Source: a virus
DNA length: 22,583 bases
Direction: 5' to 3' (one strand)
Virus record (IMG/VR): IMGVR_UViG_3300012147_000091
Span: 1 to 22,583 of that record
Shown here: piece by piece, positions 7,243 to 14,293 of the stretch
How positions within the stretch are numbered: the first letter of the stretch is position 1
How the letters are laid out: the number at the start of each line of letters is the position of its first letter
The notes under the pieces: model-generated
What the model was told of the DNA's origin: nothing
Seen by the model: the letters and a program-made list of their open reading frames with translations, nothing else
Databases searched by the model: none
Program-made: the position numbers and the translations under genes

Positions 7243-7935
7243 TCACAAGTTTTCAAAGAAATTTTTGATTGTTTTTCTAAGATACTCGTCTTTTTCCTTT
7301 AACGGTATTGTTTTAAGCTCTTTTTCAAGAACACCATATGCATGTACAGAACGTGCTAATGAGATTTCAGTATACTTACCACCTTCGATAATGTAATCTT
7401 TTCCTTCAAGAATACCTTCTACAAATCCATCAGGAGCTGATGGGTCTGCTACAATATCGACTGCGATAAGTTCAAACTCAGTAACGCGGTTTTGTCCATC
7501 TGGTGTTTGTGAAAGCTCACCAAGACCTCGGCTAGACACACCAAGCTGAAGACCTTCACGAAGAATCGTATCAGCAATGCGTCCATATTCAGTGTCAATA
7601 ATTTTAGCGACACCGATTACATTGTTTCCCTTCCATTGAAGGGATTCAATAAAGTGACTTACACGATGAAGATTAATTTCTACTCCCTCTGGGTGACCAA
7701 GTTCCCCAAAAGAACGATGTTTAGTACCCTCACGCATACGATCATCCATGTAACGATTAACAGCTTCGACCATTTTTGTCTGGTCATAAACTCTACCATT
7801 ACGATTTTGAACTTCTGCTTGAATAAAGATACCTTCAATACGAGTCTCGTGGCGACCAGTATTAGTATCTTCTTTGATAATGACATCTTTGATGCCGTTA
7901 AAGTTAGGGAAATTACCTTCTGTAATAAGTTTCAT
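7243..7935 (-). CDS. 21: Prohead maturation protease gp21
   Basis: This 230-residue protein is a T4-type (family S77) serine protease. Residues 35-50 (GIFIQAEVQNRNGRVY) match the conserved first core strand. GELGHPEG supplies the catalytic His (H81) and GVSSRGLG the catalytic Ser (about S135). IAVDIVADPSAPD (157-169) is the conserved strand that follows. The N-terminal MKLITE|G itself fits the protease consensus and may be a self-processing site. It cuts scaffold, core proteins and capsid at hydrophobic-x-Glu sites inside the prohead. AGGAG lies 10 nt before the ATG, and the gene follows the core protein gene by 5 nt. Confidence 0.95.
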   Translation of the reverse strand: MKLITEGNFPNFNGIKDVIIKEDTNTGRHETRIEGIFIQAEVQNRNGRVYDQTKMVEAVNRYMDDRMREGTKHRSFGELGHPEGVEINLHRVSHFIESLQWKGNNVIGVAKIIDTEYGRIADTILREGLQLGVSSRGLGELSQTPDGQNRVTEFELIAVDIVADPSAPDGFVEGILEGKDYIIEGGKYTEISLARSVHAYGVLEKELKTIPLKEKDEYLRKTIKNFFENL

Positions 7936-7940
7936 ATCTT

Positions 7941-8351
7941 TTATTCTCCTGAAACAATTTCCCTAGCTCTTTTAGCTAAAACATTTGTATAGAAATTGTC
8001 TCTTTCCTTATTTATCATTAAATTTAAGCGAGCATCAACCATTTTTCCAAAATGCTCATCTGCTTTACCATAATCATCGTCAAGTAAGTGATTCATAAAA
8101 TCATTACCAGCTCTTTTATAATCTTCTCTAGTACTCATAACGTATCTCGCCTCCTCTATATCTATTTGATCGACAAGTTTATCAAATTCATTTATGACTC
8201 CTTGCCAAAATTCAGGATTTCCTTTTTCAACTTTTCCCTGTTGAACATTGCTTTCAGCTTTTGCCCAAAGAGTATTTAAGTAATCATAAGAAACACCTGT
8301 TTCTTCTGATACACCTCTAACATAGTTATTGTTTTCATTGATTTTCTTCAT
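7941..8351 (-). CDS. Probable prohead core protein in the gp67/gp68 position
   Basis: The 136-residue helical protein lies between portal and protease, where T4 has core genes 67 and 68 (gp68 is 141 residues). It shows a helical N-terminal half (GVSYDYLNTLWAKAESNVQQ) and a charged C-terminal half with YGKADEHFGKMVDARLN. Sequence alone does not prove gp68 homology; position, length and charge support it. AAGGAA precedes the ATG, and the gene is 10 nt after portal. A GATAAATA late-promoter variant lies within its 3' part. Confidence 0.6.
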   Translation of the reverse strand: MKKINENNNYVRGVSEETGVSYDYLNTLWAKAESNVQQGKVEKGNPEFWQGVINEFDKLVDQIDIEEARYVMSTREDYKRAGNDFMNHLLDDDYGKADEHFGKMVDARLNLMINKERDNFYTNVLAKRAREIVSGE

Positions 8352-8361
8352 AGTTTATTCC

Positions 8362-9942
8362 TTAGAGAATATCCTCTCCACCATCTTCATCTTGTTCTTT
8401 CTTTTTCTTCCAAGATTGTTCAGTGGTAAGTTTCTTAGTATTATCTGCCCATTCCTCGTCTGTCATCTCAAGATATTTCTTAACAACCATTTCAGTAGAG
8501 AACACAGGTTCCTGAGCATCAATAAGATCGCTAAACTTACTAAAGTTCTCGAATTTAAGATCAAGAATCTTAGCCTCAAAGTAACGGTCGAATAAGTTAT
8601 TGTTAGTCATAAGAACATTAATATCTTTTTCTTCTAACCCTAACTCACCCCAAATCTCTTTGAGTTTTAAATGTGTAATAAATATATCTTTGAAAATCTT
8701 AGAAAAACGTTTGCAATAACGCTTAACTTCTTTAACAAATTTCACTTCATCACGAGTAATATCATCAGTATTACCAATATTAAAGGTACCATCTTCACCG
8801 AAGCGAGATTTTGGAATCTTCAAACCACGGTATAATTTATTAAGAAAATATTCGACATCTTCAATTTCACCAAGACCCTGACCACCAGGAAGTGATGTAA
8901 CATCAGAACTTCTACCACCTTGAAAAACAGGAAACCAGAAGTCCTCGGTCATTGCCATAGCGTCTATACCTTCTGATACGTCACCTGTTGAAGGATCAAA
9001 GTATTTACGCTGACGGTATCTACGCATTAGTTCTTTCATATATTGTTCTGCTCTTCCTTTAGGAAGTGATCCAACATCAATTTTGAAAACTCTACGCTCT
9101 GGAGCGCGAACCAAACGATAGATAACAAGTGAATCTTCGAGCAACTTAAGTCTCTTATAAGTAGTCACTGCTTGATCAAGAATAGAAAGAACAACTTTAT
9201 CATCTTCTTCATGGTTATACTGATAAAGCCCTGAGTTAGCATAAGCAACAGCTTCAGATGGTAATGAGAGAACTTCACCTTCTGTCTTATAAGCAAAGAA
9301 ATTAATTTCATCAGATTCAATATCTTCCCAAAGTGGAAAACAACGAGCAGTCATTAGTTTTTTAACTTTAGTAATACCTTTATCAGGTTTATTTTCATCA
9401 AAAACCTTTTCAAAATAAACTTCTCCATCAATCATATATTCACGAAACCACGAATAAACATGATCATCTGCGTCCATAATATCATACATAAGATATCGCC
9501 ATTCTGCGAGAAGTGTTTTACGAGCATGTTCGTTTTCAGAAATACTTTGATTTGTAATATTAATGTCACAAAACTCAAGACCTGATGGATCAAAGTTAAT
9601 GGCTTCGTTCGTATATTCATCAATAGCAAATGCTATTTCTGGGAACTTTGCCATCTCACGATACACTTCAAGTCTGTTAGTTTTGTCATGCTCAGATTGA
9701 TAAATGTACTTAGAATAAACATTCACCATACCTGTAAAATCGGCAATTCCAGAAAAGTCTGAAATATCTGTAAGAGCAGTCTTTTCGTTTTTGCCTTGAT
9801 TTTCGGTGTCTTGACCTTGGAGTTGGTTGAATATACCTTGACGTACCTTCATTAACTTTTCTTTTTCTTCGGAAGACATGTCATGGTCAGTTCTTCCCTG
9901 ACCCATGTTTCTCCCAAAGCTATAGTAATCACGCAATGCCAT
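8362..9942 (-). CDS. 20: Portal protein gp20
   Basis: At 526 residues it is nearly the length of T4 gp20 (524). Family blocks are clear: RLEVYREMAKFPEIAFAIDE near 90-110, 'VYSWFREYMIDGEVYFEKVF' near 160-180, VIYRLVRAPERRVFKIDVG (273-291), and the stretch RRYRQRKYFDPSTGDV, plus 'LPGGQGLGEIEDVEYFLNKL', which is typical of T4-like portals. The portal forms the dodecameric ring at the unique vertex, nucleates head assembly and is the DNA channel. The ATG is preceded by AAGGAG. An exact late promoter lies about 95 nt upstream within the previous gene. Confidence 0.97.
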   Translation of the reverse strand: MALRDYYSFGRNMGQGRTDHDMSSEEKEKLMKVRQGIFNQLQGQDTENQGKNEKTALTDISDFSGIADFTGMVNVYSKYIYQSEHDKTNRLEVYREMAKFPEIAFAIDEYTNEAINFDPSGLEFCDINITNQSISENEHARKTLLAEWRYLMYDIMDADDHVYSWFREYMIDGEVYFEKVFDENKPDKGITKVKKLMTARCFPLWEDIESDEINFFAYKTEGEVLSLPSEAVAYANSGLYQYNHEEDDKVVLSILDQAVTTYKRLKLLEDSLVIYRLVRAPERRVFKIDVGSLPKGRAEQYMKELMRRYRQRKYFDPSTGDVSEGIDAMAMTEDFWFPVFQGGRSSDVTSLPGGQGLGEIEDVEYFLNKLYRGLKIPKSRFGEDGTFNIGNTDDITRDEVKFVKEVKRYCKRFSKIFKDIFITHLKLKEIWGELGLEEKDINVLMTNNNLFDRYFEAKILDLKFENFSKFSDLIDAQEPVFSTEMVVKKYLEMTDEEWADNTKKLTTEQSWKKKKEQDEDGGEDIL

Positions 9943-9953
9943 TTATAAACTCC

Positions 9954-10583
9954 TTATTCGTAGAACACATCTTCAATTGATACACCATCTCGCTTGAAAA
10001 CCTTTGCTCTTCTCATTTCTTGTCGTAGGTCCTCTATATTTATAAGTTTACGAATATTTCGCACTTTAAATTCTTTAATAGAGTACTGACGAACATAAGA
10101 ACCGACAAGACCAGCTAGTTGATTTTGATTCTTTGCTTTCTCAACTAAGCTTTCCCAAAATCTAGATAATGCTTGAGGATTGTTATACGCATCTTTTCTT
10201 TGAAAGACATTTTCATCGTCTGTATAATAAAAATATGTTCTAATGTAATCCTCAATAAATTTAATTCCCTTAGTGACTTGTTTGTCAAATAGGAATTGCT
10301 TTAAACTAATACCGTATAATTTATCATTATGATATCCTAAGAACACAATCAAAGGATCAATAATTAACTTTTGAGACATCTTCTTAGGATCAATACTTTT
10401 TTGTGATGGTTTGTAACTAAACTGCATAAAATCACCTATAAAGAATGTTTTTAAAAATTCAGGATGCTCATATAAAGTATCTTTGAATTCTTTTTCTTTT
10501 ATTAAAGCTCCCCAATCAGATGTTATTGCATCTGCGAGATTAGGTGGGACTACTAGTGTTTTTTTCAAGTTTCTTAGTTTCAT
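9954..10583 (-). CDS. Unknown late protein upstream of portal
   Basis: I do not recognise this 209-residue protein. In T4 the tail tube gene 19 precedes portal, but this protein lacks gp19 features and is longer. The segment DPLIVFLGYHNDKLYGISLK (residues 76-95) resembles a 'P-L-I-V-F-x-G...YGINL' strand pair that I associate loosely with structural proteins of marine T4-like phages. The C-terminal third is basic (EFKVRNIRKLINIEDLRQEM). It is the first gene of the leftward head block. The ribosome binding site is weak (CAGGG). Its ATG overlaps a plus-strand late promoter, so the two directions are packed tightly. Confidence 0.75.
   Translation of the reverse strand: MKLRNLKKTLVVPPNLADAITSDWGALIKEKEFKDTLYEHPEFLKTFFIGDFMQFSYKPSQKSIDPKKMSQKLIIDPLIVFLGYHNDKLYGISLKQFLFDKQVTKGIKFIEDYIRTYFYYTDDENVFQRKDAYNNPQALSRFWESLVEKAKNQNQLAGLVGSYVRQYSIKEFKVRNIRKLINIEDLRQEMRRAKVFKRDGVSIEDVFYE
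10037..10044 (-). promoter_or_regulatory. T4-type late promoter for portal
   Basis: Exact TATAAATA on the minus strand inside the 3' part of the unknown gene, about 95 nt before the portal ATG. Internal late promoters ahead of the next gene are common in T4-like phages. Confidence 0.6.
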
Positions 10584-10590
10584 ATAAATA
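10583..10590 (+). promoter_or_regulatory. T4-type late promoter for gene 4
   Basis: Exact TATAAATA on the plus strand, about 48 nt before the gp4 ATG at 10639. It touches the start codon of the divergent gene. Confidence 0.7.
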
Positions 10591-10605
10591 AACCCTGTAA
10601 AAGGT

Positions 10606-10613
10606 TATTTATC
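10606..10613 (-). promoter_or_regulatory. Possible late promoter variant of the leftward head block
   Basis: The minus strand reads GATAAATA, one mismatch from the late octamer, 22 nt before the ATG at 10583. A TATAAT box at 10614-10619 overlaps its upstream side. Either could start leftward transcription. Confidence 0.35.
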
Positions 10614-10638
10614 ATTATATCTTAAAAGCGAGTAATTT

Positions 10639-11175
10639 ATGGCAATTAAAAAAAACAAGAGCTTTCGACAAGGTAAATTCGTTCCTAAAAATAGAAATAA
10701 ATATAAAGGTAAAACATTACCATTTTATAGATCAGGGTGGGAACGTACTTTTATGAGTTGGTGTGACGAAAGTCCTAGTATTATTGAATGGTTATCCGAA
10801 GAACCAAAAGTTCCTTATTTTAACCCATTATCAGGTACTCGTTGGAATTATCATCCAGATTTCGTAATTAAAATTAGAAGCGGAGATGGATTTAAAGTTG
10901 AAATGATAGAAGTAAAACCAAAAAGAGAAACCTTTCCTCCCGAAAGGAAGAAAGGTAAAAGAAGAGCAACTCTAGTAGAAGAAACTAAACGTTGGTTAAT
11001 GAACACTGCAAAATGGGACGCAGCTAAATCTTATTGTAAAGAAAGAGATTGGACTTTTAAAGTTATGTATCTTGAAAATAACAACTTCAAAGAAGCTGCT
11101 CATATTAGAAGAGGTAGTCTTAAGAAGCTTATTGAAGAAGCGAAAGCGTTTGCCTCACAGATGAAACTTCATTAA
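10639..11175 (+). CDS. 4: Head completion nuclease gp4-like
   Basis: The 178-residue protein matches T4 gp4 (gp50/65 head completion protein). The opening FRQGKFVPKNRNKYKGK leads to FYRSGWERTFMSWCDESPSI, then a PD-(D/E)XK core: E35 in SGWE, D74 in YHPDF, and E91-V-K93 in EVKP. The later helix AKWDAAKSYCKERDWTFKVM completes the TnsA-like fold. T4 gp4 acts late on filled heads, probably trimming DNA ends so that neck and tail can join. It has its own late promoter and a poor ribosome binding site (GCGAG). It is the only plus-strand gene in this half of the window, and its 3' end overlaps rnh by 47 nt. Confidence 0.9.
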   Translation: MAIKKNKSFRQGKFVPKNRNKYKGKTLPFYRSGWERTFMSWCDESPSIIEWLSEEPKVPYFNPLSGTRWNYHPDFVIKIRSGDGFKVEMIEVKPKRETFPPERKKGKRRATLVEETKRWLMNTAKWDAAKSYCKERDWTFKVMYLENNNFKEAAHIRRGSLKKLIEEAKAFASQMKLH

Positions 11176-11989
11176 ATAAATCTCTTAATCTATACTTAGT
11201 AAGATACTTAAATAATTTCGAAGTGGATGATAGTTGATATTCATCTAAGCTATCATCAAGTTCTCTTAGTAACTCTTCTGGTGTATCATCCAAATTAATA
11301 AGTAATTTGTTTCTATCGTAGTTCCTTTTAATTTCACCAGGGTTACCATCGGAATCAATCTCTAAGAGAAGTTTTTTGATTTCACCAGATTCTATAAGTT
11401 TCTCAGCAGTCTTTTCGCCACATCTAGGACGAATAGCTGGAATATTATCTGATTTGTCTCCAGTTAGAATTTTCTTTTCAAGTTCATAACGAGGACTTTC
11501 ACATACTTTGAATTTATTTTTCATAGGATCAAATAGCTTTGTGTTTCTATATTTAAGCAATTGTACATAGTCACTATCTGATGTTACTATGATTTTGTTT
11601 CTATCTTGGTTATTTCTAACAAGATGGGCAATAATATCATCAGCTTCTAAACTATCATGTTTAATAGAATAAATGGGAAAGAAGTCTCTTAACTCAGTTT
11701 GAAAATCTTCTAAAAGCTTGAAAAATTCTTGCCAGTCAATATTATGTTTTTCTCTATTTGCTTTTCGTTGACCTTTATAGGTAGGTAAAACATCATAACG
11801 CCAATTTGATCCCTTTGTATCAAAACAAACAAAACAACGATCTGGTTTAAACTTATTTAAATAAAACAAAATGCCGTTTTTCAAAAGCATATGACGAAGA
11901 AGGTTCATACCTACAGCTTCGATATCTCTAGCGTTCGCAAATAAAAAACGATATGCCATATGGCTTACATCAATATAAAGGTCTTTCAT
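11129..11989 (-). CDS. rnh: RNase H (T4 Rnh-like 5'-3' exonuclease, FEN-1 family)
   Basis: The 286-residue protein (T4 RNase H: 305) removes RNA primers and flaps from lagging-strand fragments. Metal-binding acids are in order: D7 in YIDVSHMAYR, D57 in CFDTKGSNWR, EADD (115-118), and SDSDY with D138 and D140. The helix-hairpin-helix region LTGDKSDNIPAIRPRCGEKT (176-195) contributes D178 and D181. This is the full FEN set, so the enzyme should be active. AGGAG precedes the start. The TATAAT-like promoter at 12008-12013 and the terminator upstream isolate it as a single-gene unit. It faces gp4 convergently with overlapping 3' ends. Confidence 0.95.
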   Translation of the reverse strand: MKDLYIDVSHMAYRFLFANARDIEAVGMNLLRHMLLKNGILFYLNKFKPDRCFVCFDTKGSNWRYDVLPTYKGQRKANREKHNIDWQEFFKLLEDFQTELRDFFPIYSIKHDSLEADDIIAHLVRNNQDRNKIIVTSDSDYVQLLKYRNTKLFDPMKNKFKVCESPRYELEKKILTGDKSDNIPAIRPRCGEKTAEKLIESGEIKKLLLEIDSDGNPGEIKRNYDRNKLLINLDDTPEELLRELDDSLDEYQLSSTSKLFKYLTKYRLRDLFNEVSSVRQTLSLLQ

Positions 11990-12007
11990 ACTATCTCCTA
12001 TCTTTAT

Positions 12008-12013
12008 ATTATA
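12008..12013 (-). promoter_or_regulatory. Possible promoter -10 for rnh
   Basis: Minus-strand TATAAT 19 nt before the rnh ATG, just past the terminator of the preceding unit. No good -35, extended -10 or MotA-like box is seen at the usual spacing. Confidence 0.35.
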
Positions 12014-12033
12014 ATACCAAAATTATAAAAAGA

Positions 12034-12063
12034 AAGCAGCGTGGTTATTACACCACGCTGCTT
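12034..12063 (-). terminator. Strong intrinsic terminator
   Basis: A 12-bp perfect stem (AAGCAGCGTGGT paired with ACCACGCTGCTT) with a 6-nt loop is followed on the minus strand by TCTTTTT. The plus side lacks a T-run, so it acts leftward, ending the transcript of the accessory block 22 nt after the stop at 12086. Confidence 0.92.
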
Positions 12064-12085
12064 CAGTATTAGGAGAGGAAATCAA

Positions 12086-12640
12086 TTAACCGAGGTTCTT
12101 TTTGATGTAGCCATCACGTTCGCCGTCTTTGTTAAGACCGCTGTTACCCTGATTTAACTTATCGTTGAGTGGAAGACCAAGGGTATCGCGTACACGATTA
12201 CGGAATTCACCGATAGCACCACCAAGACCACCAGCAAAGTCCTTAGGACCTCCTTCTGCGCCTTCTGGACGATGAACTGGGTTAGTACCATCTACAGCAC
12301 CTTCATGTCCTTCTTTATCACCAACTTCCTTACGACCTGATGTAGCTCCTGCTTCACGATTGACTGAATTACCAGTACCGTCCTTACCAGCGGTCTCTTC
12401 GCCATTTGCTGGTTCAAAGCTCTTAGGGGCGCTATTACCAACACCGTCAGTCTTTCCTTGAGAATCTACATTCTTAACGGACTTTCCACCATGAGGAACG
12501 TTTGCACCACCTTCACCGTCATGCTTCTTAGAAACACCGTCATAGTCGCTAGTACCACCAGAAGTAGCACCTTTAATTTCTTCAGCTTCGTTGAGATTTG
12601 CCCAATCCTGCTTTAATTGTTTTAAACTTTTTGCTGCCAT
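12086..12640 (-). CDS. Low-complexity Gly/Asp/Lys-rich protein, paralogue of the next gene
   Basis: The 184-residue protein is dominated by Gly, Asp, Lys and Asn and is probably disordered. Its C-terminal box EFRNRVRDTLGLPLNDKLNQ then GNSG (about 145-168) is shared with the neighbouring 145-residue protein. Near the N-terminus, LNEAEEIKGA corresponds to IEEAEMTGA there. LNE|A fits the gp21 cleavage consensus. AAGGAG precedes the ATG. It is the last gene before the strong terminator. No function is recognised; a core or internal virion role is an inference from these motifs and its late-gene setting. Confidence 0.75.
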   Translation of the reverse strand: MAAKSLKQLKQDWANLNEAEEIKGATSGGTSDYDGVSKKHDGEGGANVPHGGKSVKNVDSQGKTDGVGNSAPKSFEPANGEETAGKDGTGNSVNREAGATSGRKEVGDKEGHEGAVDGTNPVHRPEGAEGGPKDFAGGLGGAIGEFRNRVRDTLGLPLNDKLNQGNSGLNKDGERDGYIKKNLG

Positions 12641-12669
12641 TGTATTAACTCCTTAACTTTAACTTTGTA

Positions 12670-13107
12670 TTAGCGTTGAACGCCCTTATTGCCTTTATTG
12701 ATTTTCGCATCAAGTGGAAGACCAAACTGTTGACGAACACGATTACGAAACGCATCAACGGTTTCAAATTCTTTAGGTGCTTGTGAAGCGCCAGCTTTTC
12801 TCGTTTCAGTTGATGATTGGTTGGCAGAATTATTATTGCCTTCAAATTCATCTGGAGAATTGATAGCACCAGCTTCGCGGTCATTTTTAGCAGGAGCGTC
12901 TACAGAACCCTTGCCTGTAAATTCAGCAGGAGCATCATTAGAACCTTGATCATTGTCATTTCTTACAGTACCACCACCGTATACTTCAACTGACGCGCCA
13001 TCGCCATAACCACCAGTTTTTCCGCTGTTCTTAGCAGCGCCTGTCATTTCAGCTTCTTCGATCTTTCGGTAAGCTTCCATAATTTCTCTGTTATCAGGTA
13101 TAGTCAT
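12670..13107 (-). CDS. Low-complexity protein, paralogue of its neighbour
   Basis: The 145-residue product starts MTIPDNREIMEAYRKIEEAE. I chose ATG at 13107 because AAAGGAGAGG lies just before it. The upstream in-frame ATG (13131) would sit at the expected transcription start of the late promoter. The middle is Gly/Asn/Ala/Asp-rich, with repeated 'AP.EF' and 'REAGA' bits. The C-terminal DAFRNRVRQQFGLPLDAKIN and GNKG mirrors the neighbour's end. IME|A and IEE|A fit gp21 sites. The tandem arrangement indicates a local gene duplication. Function unknown. Confidence 0.75.
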   Translation of the reverse strand: MTIPDNREIMEAYRKIEEAEMTGAAKNSGKTGGYGDGASVEVYGGGTVRNDNDQGSNDAPAEFTGKGSVDAPAKNDREAGAINSPDEFEGNNNSANQSSTETRKAGASQAPKEFETVDAFRNRVRQQFGLPLDAKINKGNKGVQR

Positions 13108-13134
13108 TGACCTCTCCTTTAATTGTTTCATTTT

Positions 13135-13142
13135 TATTTATA
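13135..13142 (-). promoter_or_regulatory. T4-type late promoter of the low-complexity gene pair
   Basis: Exact TATAAATA on the minus strand in the gap after the nuclease gene, 27 nt before ATG 13107. Its position decides the start choice of that gene. Confidence 0.75.
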
Positions 13143-13160
13143 CGAGTAGATGCTAACTTA

Positions 13161-13769
13161 CTAAAATTTTCTTGCCGCATCTCTTTGATCTTTCCAGTCT
13201 TCTGGGAAGAATAACTCTAAGTAGTCTCTAAAAAATATATCTTTATCAATTATTATAGTATTTTTATAAAAAATGTAATTCTTTGGGTAAGATAAATCAG
13301 GAACATTATTATCAAAAAGCTTTTTATCAATACAACAGAAAGCTTGTTTTCTAGTAATGTTAAAGATTACAATCCAATCCTTATGAGCAAAATCAGCATC
13401 TGTTTTAGCTTGTTTAATCCAATCATCTAAGTCTTTATCGCCAATTGATAAAAGATTATGCATCTTTGGAGAATTTGCGTAATCCTTACATTCAATTGCA
13501 AAGATAAACCACGGAGGACAAATAAGATCACCAGCAAAAATTTCCTTAGCATCTTCTCTTAAGAACATATTACGAGTTCTATTTTTACCACCTACAAAAC
13601 CACCCGACTGCGGTACACGACGAAACTCATCATGATATCGGTTAGATAAATCTTTGGCGATTTTTAATTCCCAACGATTACCCTTCTTTTTGCTATTAAC
13701 TCTTTTCTTTTTTATTGGTTCATTCTCAAATGGGTGTTCAGGAATCCCGTCAAAATAGTTTTCGTTCAT
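13161..13769 (-). CDS. PD-(D/E)XK nuclease (resolvase-like)
   Basis: The 202-residue protein shows a PD-(D/E)XK core: KKKGNRWELKIAKDLSNRYH with E34, then RRVPQSGGFVGG, D81 in AGDLI, and E93-C-K95 in AIECKDY. The Lys-Gly-Asn-Arg...Arg-Arg-Val-Pro-Gln-Ser-Gly-Gly layout recalls RecU/Hjc-type Holliday junction resolvases and related phage endonucleases. All catalytic residues are present, so activity is expected. The C-terminal half (110-200) is mixed and holds two Cys (CCID). AAGGAG precedes the ATG. It may resolve branched DNA before packaging, the role of T4 gp49, which is not seen in this window; that is inference. Confidence 0.75.
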   Translation of the reverse strand: MNENYFDGIPEHPFENEPIKKKRVNSKKKGNRWELKIAKDLSNRYHDEFRRVPQSGGFVGGKNRTRNMFLREDAKEIFAGDLICPPWFIFAIECKDYANSPKMHNLLSIGDKDLDDWIKQAKTDADFAHKDWIVIFNITRKQAFCCIDKKLFDNNVPDLSYPKNYIFYKNTIIIDKDIFFRDYLELFFPEDWKDQRDAARKF

Positions 13770-13779
13770 AATAACTCCT

Positions 13780-14283
13780 TTAGTCGTTCTGGTTGTTTAT
13801 AACATGTTGCCAGAACTCTTCCTCAGTGAAATGAGGATTATTTTCAATTATACCATGAACTCGTTTACGAGCCTCTTCTAATTTTATTTTCTTTTGTTCA
13901 ACTTCAATTATTTCGGATTCAGTCTTACAATCCCAAACCTCTTTTAAATTACTAGAACTTACAAAACCCTTAAAAATATAAGCGGCGGTGAGGAGATACC
14001 AAAGTCTTTTTGGAATTAGTCTTTTGATTTGTAAAATTACACGGTCAAGAGGAGTTAAAGCTGATTTTTCTTTAAGACTACTAGGACTTCGAATAACTTT
14101 ACCTTCTTTATCAATCAAACCAAGCTTATATGCTTCCCAATCTTCAAACTTACGTGCAAAACGACGAGCAAGAGAATAAATGATCATATAATCAACAGTA
14201 CGATTCTCGTCTAATTCAAATTTAGGAGAGTTCTCGTCTTCTGTTATTTTTTTCTTAATATCTTCTTCATCGTTTAAAAACAT
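13780..14283 (-). CDS. Conserved unknown phage protein
   Basis: The 167-residue product starts MFLNDEEDIKKKITEDE. ATG 14283 is chosen because GAGGAG lies 6 nt before it; a longer version would overlap the previous gene. The block YMIIYSLARRFARKFEDWEA followed by YKLGLIDKEGKVI and a later ILQIKRLIPKR helix is a pattern I recall from uncharacterised proteins of marine T4-like phages ('FkLGiID..G'). The C-terminal 40 residues are helical and charged. No function known; late expression with virion genes is likely. Confidence 0.75.
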   Translation of the reverse strand: MFLNDEEDIKKKITEDENSPKFELDENRTVDYMIIYSLARRFARKFEDWEAYKLGLIDKEGKVIRSPSSLKEKSALTPLDRVILQIKRLIPKRLWYLLTAAYIFKGFVSSSNLKEVWDCKTESEIIEVEQKKIKLEEARKRVHGIIENNPHFTEEEFWQHVINNQND

Positions 14284-14293
14284 GGTGATCTCC

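Noticed and set aside
13108-13131. Longer start (MKQLKERS) for the 145-residue low-complexity gene
   Set aside because: It would sit at the expected transcription start of the late promoter and contain the ribosome binding site of the better ATG at 13107.
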